Origin: an uncultured Bacteroidales bacterium
Lineage (GTDB): Bacteria; Bacteroidota; Bacteroidia; Bacteroidales; F082
Assembly: GCA_900315175.1 (NCBI GenBank)
Contig: OMYA01000008.1
Coordinates: 62,001-126,000, forward strand
Direction of reading: 5' to 3'
Length of the DNA: 64,000 bases
In this document: positions 41,380 through 48,184 of the stretch, piece after piece
Layout: each line of letters starts with the position of its first letter
Position numbering within the stretch: position 1 is the first letter of the stretch
Program-made: the position numbers and the translations under genes
The notes under the pieces: model-generated
What the model was told of the DNA's origin: nothing
The model's database searches: none
What the model saw: only the letters and a program-made list of their open reading frames with translations

Positions 41380-42687
41380 TTATTGATTGTTAGGAAGTTG
41401 TATTATATTTTTCTTTGCAAATAAGGTCATAGAGATGCCTCTTGCGAGCATGAATCCGAGGAAAGCGATCCAAAGTCCGTGGTTGCCATAAATTGGGACA
41501 AGGATATACCAAAGTGGCAGAAAAATCAGTATAGATGAAATAATCATGGTGTTGCGGATTGCTTTTGAGGCTGTTGCTCCGATATAAATGCCGTCCCACA
41601 AAAATGCGGCGAAAGTGATTACCGGGATGAGCACCATATATATGTAATAAGGTGGAATTTGTTCAAGAATCAAAGGGCTGTCGGAAATCATTTTCACGAA
41701 AGGGGTGGGGAAGAGCGCATAAAGAATGGCAAACGGTACGCTTATTAAGCCGCCCCACTTGAAAAGGTGCATTACTACGCTCCGTAGGCTGGATTCGTCG
41801 CGGGCACCAATGAATTTCCCGACCAAAGCCTCGCCGGCGTATGCGAAACCGTCGGTGAAATATGAGAAGATATAGAAAAACTGTAGAAGTATCATATTGA
41901 TACTCAATATATTATCTCCAAGTTTCGCGGATTGGTTGGTGAAAAACGCTATAGTTAAAACCAAGAGGATGCTTCTTATCATCAAGTCGCCGTTGACCCT
42001 GAAAAACCTCTTTAACTTGTTAATATCCAATAATTTATGGATGTCAATTCTAATAAGATATTTGTTGTATTTTATCAAAAGGAAAATCAGTGCTGTCGCG
42101 AGTCCGCAATATTGTGCGATGACGGTGCCTAATGCCACTCCGACCACATCTTGTTTCAGCACAACTACAAAAATGATGCTGAAGGCAATGTTTAACACGT
42201 TGATTATTATGGCTATAGCCATCGGAATTTTTGTATTTTGCATCCCGATGAACCAGCCATTGAGGCAATAAAGCAGCATATTGGCCGGTGCAGCCCAAAT
42301 TCTTACAAAGAAATATGTGATTGCCAGATTTTTAACGTCGTCGCTGCCTTCCAATAGGGCGAGACTGAGTCTGGCGATAGGTTCCTGTATGCATAATATT
42401 AATAGGGATGCAAAAATGGCAATAGTAATTGACCTGTATAGCGAGTAACTTATTTCGGAAAAATCTTTTGCGCCGTATGATTGTGCGGTAAAACCGGTGG
42501 TTCCGGCGCGCAGGAAGCTGAAAAACGAGTATAACACGCTGAATATGGTTCCTCCGAGGGCGATTGCACCTATATAAATAGGAGAACTGAGATGCCCCAT
42601 CAGAATCATATCCACCAAACCGAGCAACGGAATAGTTATGTTGCTGATTATGTTTGGTATGGCTAATTTTAAAATTGAACGATTCAC
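41380..42687 (-). CDS. MATE family efflux transporter
   Basis: An inner-membrane exporter of 435 residues with twelve hydrophobic segments. It opens with ILKLAIPNIISNITIPLLGLVDMILMGHL, the typical MATE beginning; the duplicated half begins near FFRVNGDLMIRS. It is most like DinF-type members. I place the start at GTG 42687 (residues NRSILKLAIPN follow). The promoter box TATTTTTG lies at 42703-42710, and the only upstream in-frame ATG (42723) would precede the box. Substrate unknown. First gene of a MATE, nuclease, dnaB run. Confidence 0.88.
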   Translation of the reverse strand: MNRSILKLAIPNIISNITIPLLGLVDMILMGHLSSPIYIGAIALGGTIFSVLYSFFSFLRAGTTGFTAQSYGAKDFSEISYSLYRSITIAIFASLLILCIQEPIARLSLALLEGSDDVKNLAITYFFVRIWAAPANMLLYCLNGWFIGMQNTKIPMAIAIIINVLNIAFSIIFVVVLKQDVVGVALGTVIAQYCGLATALIFLLIKYNKYLIRIDIHKLLDINKLKRFFRVNGDLMIRSILLVLTIAFFTNQSAKLGDNILSINMILLQFFYIFSYFTDGFAYAGEALVGKFIGARDESSLRSVVMHLFKWGGLISVPFAILYALFPTPFVKMISDSPLILEQIPPYYIYMVLIPVITFAAFLWDGIYIGATASKAIRNTMIISSILIFLPLWYILVPIYGNHGLWIAFLGFMLARGISMTLFAKKNIIQLPNNQ

Positions 42688-42702
42688 GAAAAAAAATTTA
42701 TG

Positions 42703-42710
42703 CAAAAATA
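42703..42710 (-). promoter_or_regulatory. -7 promoter element, MATE gene
   Basis: TATTTTTG on the minus strand, 15 nt before GTG 42687; it decides the start codon. Confidence 0.65.
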
Positions 42711-42742
42711 AAAAATAATGCATTATGTATCAAATAATTTCG

Positions 42743-42750
42743 TAAATTTG
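42743..42750 (+). promoter_or_regulatory. -7-type element far upstream of the coiled-coil lipoprotein
   Basis: TAAATTTG followed by CAG as in other promoters here, but 203 nt before the next ATG. Either an alternative promoter with a long leader, or unrelated. Confidence 0.4.
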
Positions 42751-42769
42751 CAGTGTTGAAACGGGATAG

Positions 42770-42823
42770 TGTGGAAAAGTGTGAGGCAATTCCACGATTT
42801 TCCACAATAATTTTCGAGGAAAA
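42770..42823. promoter_or_regulatory. Inverted repeats upstream of the sigma-54 promoter
   Basis: TGTGGAAAA (42770-42778) and TTTTCCACA (42798-42806) form a perfect 9-bp inverted repeat; a second, TTTTC-GAG-GAAAA, is at 42811-42823. They lie about 70-125 nt before the -24 element, the usual place for an activator site. Confidence 0.5.
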
Positions 42824-42893
42824 TGAGAGTGAGGAAAATTGTAAATCATTGAATATCAATAATAAAGAAAAAATCATATAAAAAAAGACAGTT

Positions 42894-42910
42894 TGGCACG
42901 ATTTTGGCAC
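42894..42910 (+). promoter_or_regulatory. Sigma-54 promoter of the coiled-coil lipoprotein gene
   Basis: TGGCACGATTTTGGCAC: the -24 element TGGCACG is perfect, and the -12 element TGGCA differs by one base from TTGCA. GG (42895-42896) and GC (42907-42908) are 10 nt apart as required. The ATG follows at 42954. Confidence 0.72.
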
Positions 42911-42953
42911 AAACTAATAACGTTAGCAAAGACTAATCTAAAATTATAACACA

Positions 42954-43814
42954 ATGAAAAAGACATTAACAATTTTATCGGTCGCATTGGTAGCTGTTTT
43001 GTTAAGCTCATGCGTTGAGAGTTCAAAGAAGTACAAAGCATTAGTTGCTGAGAAAGAAGCTCTTGTTATTGAAAACCAGAAAATGGAAAACGAATTTAAT
43101 GCCACAATGGGTATCCTCAACGAAGTTGAGAACAACCTTCAGGCAATTCGCGACGCAGAAGGTATCCTTATGGTTAAACAAGAAGGTAACGAGAGAGATC
43201 AAGTTGTTGCTGAACTCCTCCAAATCAAAGAAGTTATGGCAGCCAACCACGCTCGCTTGGATTCATTGAACGATGTTCTTGCTAAGTCAAACAGAAACAA
43301 TGGTAACCTGCGCGCTCAGATCAAGAAGTTACAGGCTCAGATTGAAGAGAAAGAAGCAATGATTTCAAATCTCCAAGCACAGATTGCAGAGAAAGATGGT
43401 CAGATTGCTAATTTGAACACTCAGGTTGAAGACCTCAACACTAACCTGAACAATGCAAACAACCAGATTGCTAATCTGAGTGAGAACATTGAAAATCAGA
43501 CAAATGAGATGAACACTGTTTATTACATCAACGGAACAGTGAAAGAATTGAAGGAAAAGGGTGTCATCCTCAGCACAAAGAAAGTTTTGAAGAGTGATGT
43601 TCCTACACAGGAGTTCACAAAGGCTGACATGCGCAACCTCACCACAATCACATTCAACTCAAAGAAGGCTGTCGTTCTTTCAACACACCCAGTTGATTCT
43701 TACACACTCGTCAAAGGTACTGACGCTGACGGTAAGAAGGTTATGACTCTTGAAATTACAAATCCAGAGATGTTCTGGAAAGTAACAAGATATTTGGTTG
43801 TTCTAACCAAGTAA
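42954..43814 (+). CDS. Coiled-coil lipoprotein
   Basis: 286 residues with a lipobox (VLLSSCVES). Residues about 22-190 are a long coiled coil, with near-repeats such as IEEKEAMISNLQAQIAEKDGQIANLN. The C-terminal globular part has VYYINGTVKELKEKGVILSTKK, ITFNSKKAVVLSTHPVDSYTL and EMFWKVTRYLVVLTK. I recognise it only as a Bacteroidales lipoprotein type with no known role. It is probably anchored in the outer or inner membrane, with the rod in the periplasm. It is expressed from a sigma-54-type promoter, ends in a strong terminator, and lies directly before the sigma-54 activator gene. Confidence 0.8.
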   Translation: MKKTLTILSVALVAVLLSSCVESSKKYKALVAEKEALVIENQKMENEFNATMGILNEVENNLQAIRDAEGILMVKQEGNERDQVVAELLQIKEVMAANHARLDSLNDVLAKSNRNNGNLRAQIKKLQAQIEEKEAMISNLQAQIAEKDGQIANLNTQVEDLNTNLNNANNQIANLSENIENQTNEMNTVYYINGTVKELKEKGVILSTKKVLKSDVPTQEFTKADMRNLTTITFNSKKAVVLSTHPVDSYTLVKGTDADGKKVMTLEITNPEMFWKVTRYLVVLTK

Positions 43815-43841
43815 TTTTTCTGCTCGTTTTCAATATTTACG

Positions 43842-43880
43842 GAAATCCGATGCCGCCTGGTGTCGGATTTCTATTTTTTT
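43842..43880 (+). terminator. Terminator of the coiled-coil lipoprotein gene
   Basis: GAAATCCGA (43842-43850) pairs with TCGGATTTC (43863-43871); with G-U pairs the stem extends to 13 bp with a 4-nt loop. TATTTTTTT follows. Confidence 0.92.
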
Positions 43881-43893
43881 ATCCGAATTTTTG

Positions 43894-43923
43894 TTGGCAG
43901 TAAGGATAAAATATTTATTTTTG
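43894..43923 (+). promoter_or_regulatory. Promoter of the sigma-54 activator gene
   Basis: TTG (43894-43896), 19-nt spacer, TATTTTTG (43916-43923), 21 nt before ATG 43945. Thus the activator is transcribed by the housekeeping sigma factor. Confidence 0.75.
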
Positions 43924-43944
43924 CACGCGAGCAGAAAAAATAAT

Positions 43945-45300
43945 ATGTTAAGAAAGATTTTAATAGTAGATGATGATGTTGCATTTGGAGTCATGCTGAA
44001 GACATGGTTCCAGAGGAACAATTGGGAAACGGTGCTGATTTCGAGTTTGGAGCAGGCGCTCCAAGTCTCGGCATCGTCGCAATTTGATTTGATATTAAGT
44101 GACTTGCGTCTTCCGGACGGCGACGGTATCATGTTTCTCACACATTTGCGTGAGAAGAAAATCATGACACCTTTTATTATTATGACTGGATATGCTGATG
44201 TCCAGACAGCTGTTAATGCCATAAAGCTCGGAGCTTTCGATTACCTTAAGAAGCCTATCATTCCTGAGATTCTGCAGCAGAAGATAGAATTGGCATTGAC
44301 TCAGGATATGACAGACAAGAAGGATAATAAGGATAAGAGAGATAAGGACGATAAGAAAGAGAAGGGTGTTGCGACGATGGTGAAGGGTAAAAGCCCTGTG
44401 ATACAAAGGGTCTACACCCATGTTTCGCTTGTGGCGCCTACCAAAATGTCGGTGCTGGTGCTTGGAGAGAGCGGCACCGGAAAGGAATATATCGCCCGAA
44501 TGATTCACGATCAGAGTGGACGCAAGGATAAACCGTTTATCGCCGTTGACTGCGGCAGTCTCTCAATGGAACTGGCACCTTCAGAACTCTTTGGCCATAA
44601 AAAAGGTTCGTTTACCTCAGCAATTGCTGACAAGCGGGGCGTTTTTGAAGAGGCAAAAGGCGGGACGGTGTTTCTCGACGAGGTCGGTAACCTGCCGTAT
44701 GAAGTGCAGAAACAGCTTTTAAGAGCCTTGCAGGAACAAAAGGTGAGACCTGTTGGATCTGCGCAAGACATTGATGTGGATGTAAGAATTGTCGCAGCCA
44801 CTAACGAAAACTTGGAAAAAGCCATTGATGAGGGCCGTTTCCGTCAGGATTTGTACCATAGAATTAACGAATTCTCGATAGATGTGCCTCCGTTGCGTGA
44901 CAGAATAGATGACCTTGAAGAATTTGCATATCATTTCTTGAAGCAGGCAAACGCAGAGTTGGGTAAGGATGTTAAGCGTATCAGTGATGAGGCGCTGGAT
45001 ATTATGAAACAATATCAATGGGATGGGAACCTTCGTGAGTTGAGAAATGTGATACGCAGAGCCACCTTGTTTGCAGAAAACAATGAGATTAGCGCCGATA
45101 ATCTGCCTGTTTTAAAGAACAAAACGCAAAAAGCACCGGAGGTGGAGGATCTGGCATTAAAACCAGGTGACGAGAAAGAGCAGATTCTTGCGGCGTTGAA
45201 AAAGGCGCGCGGAAACAAGACTGTTGCCGCAAAGTTATTGCAGATTGACCGAAAGACACTGTATAACAAGATGCATCTGTACGGAATGGACCTTACTTAA
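43945..45300 (+). CDS. Sigma-54-dependent response regulator, NtrC family
   Basis: 451 residues: receiver domain (1-120, phosphoacceptor D53 in LILSDLRLPDGDG), a strongly charged Lys/Asp linker (about 128-146), an AAA+ domain with Walker A GESGTGKE and Walker B GGTVFLDEVGN, and a C-terminal Fis-type HTH (GNKTVAAKLLQIDRKTLYNKM). The loop that contacts sigma-54, GAFTGA in the family, reads GSFTSA here (221-226). No histidine kinase gene adjoins it. It should activate sigma-54 promoters when phosphorylated; the promoter at 42894 is a likely target. The start is downstream of the box; the in-frame ATG at 43891 is excluded. The stop overlaps the convergent trmH gene by 8 nt. Confidence 0.93.
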   Translation: MLRKILIVDDDVAFGVMLKTWFQRNNWETVLISSLEQALQVSASSQFDLILSDLRLPDGDGIMFLTHLREKKIMTPFIIMTGYADVQTAVNAIKLGAFDYLKKPIIPEILQQKIELALTQDMTDKKDNKDKRDKDDKKEKGVATMVKGKSPVIQRVYTHVSLVAPTKMSVLVLGESGTGKEYIARMIHDQSGRKDKPFIAVDCGSLSMELAPSELFGHKKGSFTSAIADKRGVFEEAKGGTVFLDEVGNLPYEVQKQLLRALQEQKVRPVGSAQDIDVDVRIVAATNENLEKAIDEGRFRQDLYHRINEFSIDVPPLRDRIDDLEEFAYHFLKQANAELGKDVKRISDEALDIMKQYQWDGNLRELRNVIRRATLFAENNEISADNLPVLKNKTQKAPEVEDLALKPGDEKEQILAALKKARGNKTVAAKLLQIDRKTLYNKMHLYGMDLT

Positions 45301-45979
45301 ATTCCGGGTATAGTTCGTAAAATTTGTTTTCAAAAGTGCGGACGCGATTGATGGATTTGCGCGTCCAGTCAAGGCGTATCTCTTGTTTTTCCTCTTCAGA
45401 GAGATGCCAGTTAATGTCGCTTTTATGTAGCCGTTGCGTGAGAGTGTACATAAGCAATGCTGCGGAGACACTGATATTGAAGCTCTCGGTGAATCCGTGC
45501 ATGGGGATTTGTACGTACATGTCGGCGTGTTCCAGGGCATAGTCGGTGAGACCTGTTTTTTCTGTGCCGAAGACAACAGCAATAGGCTGGTCGAGTGGGA
45601 GGGTGTCAAGACTGTAATCATTTTGATGAGGACATGTGGCGACTATTTTATATCCTTTGTTGTGAAGATAGTCGAAAGCCTCGGGTGTGTTGAACTCGTT
45701 CACATTGTATTTATGGAGGTCGAGCCATTTGCTTGAACCCACAACAATATCAGGGTTTATGTCATATACCCATTTGTTTTCGATGATGTGGATGTCCTGA
45801 ACGCCTGTAAGGTCGCAGCTTCGAAGCACAGCGCTTGCATTATGCGACTGATATATGTCTTCGAGCACAATTGTGAGGTGGCGCGTGCGATAATTCAGCA
45901 CCTGTTCGAATCGCTGTTTTCTCTCATCGGTGATATATTCCGAAAGGAATTCGTATAATTTTTTTTCTTTTGCGTTCAA
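45293..45979 (-). CDS. trmH: tRNA (guanosine-2'-O)-methyltransferase, SpoU/TrmH family
   Basis: A SPOUT-class methyltransferase that 2'-O-methylates tRNA (position 18 in TrmH). Motifs are LEDIYQSHNASAVLRSCDLTGVQDIHII, VFGTEKTGLT and IPMHGFTESFNISVSAA. I place the start at TTG 45979, giving 228 residues beginning (M)NAKEKKLYEFLSEYITDERKQRFEQVL. This matches the family's normal N-terminus and lies downstream of the promoter box at 46024-46031. The ATG at 46048 would add 23 residues but lies upstream of that box. The 3' end overlaps the sigma-54 activator gene by 8 nt. Confidence 0.85.
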   Translation of the reverse strand: MNAKEKKLYEFLSEYITDERKQRFEQVLNYRTRHLTIVLEDIYQSHNASAVLRSCDLTGVQDIHIIENKWVYDINPDIVVGSSKWLDLHKYNVNEFNTPEAFDYLHNKGYKIVATCPHQNDYSLDTLPLDQPIAVVFGTEKTGLTDYALEHADMYVQIPMHGFTESFNISVSAALLMYTLTQRLHKSDINWHLSEEEKQEIRLDWTRKSINRVRTFENKFYELYPEFK

Positions 45980-46023
45980 AATGAATGATTTACGATTGTT
46001 AAACCCCTGTTTTAAAATTTTTA

Positions 46024-46031
46024 CAAATATA
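46024..46031 (-). promoter_or_regulatory. -7 promoter element, trmH
   Basis: TATATTTG on the minus strand, 44 nt before TTG 45979 and downstream of ATG 46048. Confidence 0.55.
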
Positions 46032-46066
46032 TTAAAAAATTTGTTCAAACATAAATAAAAAAACCG

Positions 46067-46074
46067 TAAATTTG
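46067..46074 (+). promoter_or_regulatory. -7 promoter element, TPR protein and fmt
   Basis: TAAATTTG, 22 nt before the ATG at 46097. Confidence 0.65.
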
Positions 46075-46096
46075 CAGTCCGAAAAAATGTATTGAT

Positions 46097-46789
46097 ATGG
46101 CAAAAGAAAACGTACAGAAAGACGAAGAACGTCTTGAACAGATTGAAACTACATTAGGTAAAACTGAAATGTTTATTGAGGATCATCGCAAATCTATAAC
46201 GATTATTGTGGCGATACTCGTCGTGGCTATTTTGGCTATTTTTGGTGTGAAGAAGTTCGTTATGGAACCTCGTGAGACAGCAGCCGCCAATGCAATGTTC
46301 CATGCAGAGCAGCTTTTTGAAAAAGATGACTATGCGACAGCACTCAACGGTGATGGCAATATCGATGGTTTCCTTAATGTTATCAGTGAATATGGCGGAA
46401 CAAAATCGGGAAATCTTGCAAGATATTATGCTGGCGTATGCTATCTTAACATGGGCGATTATAATAACGCTATCAAGTATCTCGGCGAATATAGAGGGAA
46501 AGATTTGTTCGTTAAGCCTTTGGCAACAGGTGCTATGGGTGATGCATATATGGAACTTGGCAATCCTGGCGAGGCTGCAAAATGCTATGAGAAAGCCGGA
46601 AAAGAGACAGACAATGTGCTCACAAGCCCAATGTTCCTTATGAAAGCCGGCTACGCCTACGAGATGGTCGAAAACTATAAGAAAGCTTTGGACGTTTACA
46701 ATACCATCAAGAACGATTATCCTACAAGCAATGAAGGATTCTATGTGTTGAAGAATATTGCTTACGTAGAGGCAAAGATGGCTGAATGA
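46097..46789 (+). CDS. Membrane-anchored TPR protein
   Basis: 230 residues: a charged N-terminal region (1-33), one membrane segment (about 34-53, SITIIVAILVVAILAIFGVK), then TPR repeats such as ARYYAGVCYLNMGDYNNAIKYLGEY, GDAYMELGNPGEAAKCYEKA and AGYAYEMVENYKKALDVYNTI. The layout resembles YfgM/BamD-like scaffold proteins in which the TPRs face the periplasm. Its stop overlaps the fmt start (ATGA), so the two are translationally coupled. Confidence 0.85.
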   Translation: MAKENVQKDEERLEQIETTLGKTEMFIEDHRKSITIIVAILVVAILAIFGVKKFVMEPRETAAANAMFHAEQLFEKDDYATALNGDGNIDGFLNVISEYGGTKSGNLARYYAGVCYLNMGDYNNAIKYLGEYRGKDLFVKPLATGAMGDAYMELGNPGEAAKCYEKAGKETDNVLTSPMFLMKAGYAYEMVENYKKALDVYNTIKNDYPTSNEGFYVLKNIAYVEAKMAE

Positions 46790-47751
46790 GAATAGTATAT
46801 TTCGGTACACCGGAATTTGCGGCATCACAACTTGAGGCTATATTGGCGGCAGGTTATGATGTCGCAACTGTTATTACCACTCCTGACCGACCGGCGGGAC
46901 GTGGCAAGCAGATGCATGCTTCAGAGGTAAAAGAATGTGCTTTGAAACATGGTTTGCCGGTTTTGCAGCCTGAGAAGCTTAAAGATGAGGCTTTTGTGGA
47001 GCAGCTGCGATCTTACAATGCCGATTTGTTTGTCGTCGTCGCATTCAGGATGCTCCCGGAAGTGATATGGAGCATGCCTCCAAAAGGAACTATCAACCTG
47101 CATGCGTCACTGTTGCCGCAATATAGAGGCGCAGCACCTATCAACCATGCGATTATCAATGGCGAGAAAGAGACCGGATTGACGACATTTATTCTCGACA
47201 AGGAAATCGACACAGGAGCGATGATTATGCAGGAAAAGGTCGCCATAAATGAAAAGATGACCGCTGGCGAGCTTCACGATGCATTGATGCATCTCGGAAA
47301 CGACGTGATTGTCAGGACGATAAAAACGATTGAAGAAGGGAAGGTACAGGCGCAAAGTCAGACCTCTGTGATTGAAAAGGAGAACATGGTGTTGAAGCCG
47401 GCTCCGAAAATCTTCAAGGAGGATTGTTATATCGACTGGAACAAATCGGGAAGTGATATTTACAACTTTGTGAGAGGGCTCTCACCGTATCCCGCGGCAC
47501 ACGCTAAAATAAAAAATCCACAAGGCGAGATTTTAGATTTAAAGGTCTATGAAGTGGATTTGGCGTTAAAATCATGTGAAAATGACATGGTTAACAGTCT
47601 TAAAACAGACGGAAAATCATATTTAGAGGTGGTTTTAAAGGATTCAAACATAAAATTTTTGCAAATTCAGCAACCAGGGAAGAAAGCAATGCCTATTGCG
47701 GAATTCCTAAGAGGGACAAGGGTTTCCGAAGATTGGACGTTGGTTTTGTAA
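46786..47751 (+). CDS. fmt: Methionyl-tRNA formyltransferase
   Basis: Formylates initiator Met-tRNA using 10-formyltetrahydrofolate. The 321 residues have RIVYFGTPEFAASQLEAIL, TTPDRPAGRGKQM, the catalytic region INLHASLLPQYRGAAPINHAI, DTGAMI and the C-terminal OB domain with RGLSPYPAAHA. The first ATG overlaps the preceding stop by 4 nt. Standard size for the family. Confidence 0.97.
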   Translation: MRIVYFGTPEFAASQLEAILAAGYDVATVITTPDRPAGRGKQMHASEVKECALKHGLPVLQPEKLKDEAFVEQLRSYNADLFVVVAFRMLPEVIWSMPPKGTINLHASLLPQYRGAAPINHAIINGEKETGLTTFILDKEIDTGAMIMQEKVAINEKMTAGELHDALMHLGNDVIVRTIKTIEEGKVQAQSQTSVIEKENMVLKPAPKIFKEDCYIDWNKSGSDIYNFVRGLSPYPAAHAKIKNPQGEILDLKVYEVDLALKSCENDMVNSLKTDGKSYLEVVLKDSNIKFLQIQQPGKKAMPIAEFLRGTRVSEDWTLVL

Positions 47752-47801
47752 GTTGTCATTTAAAAATTTTTCAAAAAAATTAAAAAAAAATGAAAAAAAA
47801 G

Positions 47802-47831
47802 TTGTAAGTGACTGATTTTATGTTATATTTG
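47802..47831 (+). promoter_or_regulatory. Promoter of the HU gene
   Basis: TTG (47802-47804), 19-nt spacer, TATATTTG (47824-47831). An A/T tract upstream (47762-47780) is identical over 19 nt to the one before the tRNA-Ser promoter and may act like an UP element. Confidence 0.75.
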
Positions 47832-47868
47832 CAATGTCAAAACAATTATAAACTTTAAAACTAACAAA

Positions 47869-48132
47869 ATGAATAAAGCAGAATTAGTAAATGTGATGGC
47901 TGAAAAAGCTGGCCTCACAAAGGTGGACGCCAAAAAGGCATTGGACGCTTTTATTTGCGCAGCAACAGATGCAATCCGTAAAGGTGATCGTATTTCATTG
48001 GTCGGATTTGGTACATTCTCAACAACAAAACGTCCTGCACGTAAAGGTCGCAACCCACAGACAGGCAAGGAAATCACAATCGCTCCTAAGACAGTTGTGA
48101 AGTTCAAAGCCAGTGCTGATTTAGTAAAATAA
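47869..48132 (+). CDS. hup: HU-family DNA-binding protein
   Basis: A histone-like protein of 87 residues that bends DNA as a dimer. It has MNKAELVNVMAEKAGLTKVDAKKALDAF, the hinge GFGTFSTTKRPARKGRNPQTGKEI and the C-terminal FKASADLVK, a full-length HU/IHF-type chain. A single gene with a strong promoter, A-tract and terminator, as expected for an abundant protein. Whether it is HU or IHF-like cannot be told for certain from sequence. Confidence 0.95.
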   Translation: MNKAELVNVMAEKAGLTKVDAKKALDAFICAATDAIRKGDRISLVGFGTFSTTKRPARKGRNPQTGKEITIAPKTVVKFKASADLVK

Positions 48133-48152
48133 AGTTTTTACTATTTGACAAT

Positions 48153-48182
48153 AAAGGTCGCCCGTAAGAGCGGCCTTTTTTT
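48153..48182. terminator. Bidirectional terminator between HU and recQ
   Basis: AAAGGTCGC (48153-48161) pairs with GCGGCCTTT (48170-48178), one G-U pair, followed on plus by TTTT. It lies between convergent hup and recQ. Confidence 0.9.
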
Positions 48183-48184
48183 GT

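Noticed and set aside
46154..46828. 224-codon minus-strand frame across the TPR gene and the start of fmt
   Set aside because: Antisense to two clear, coupled genes; rich in Cys/His/Ile as expected for a shadow frame.
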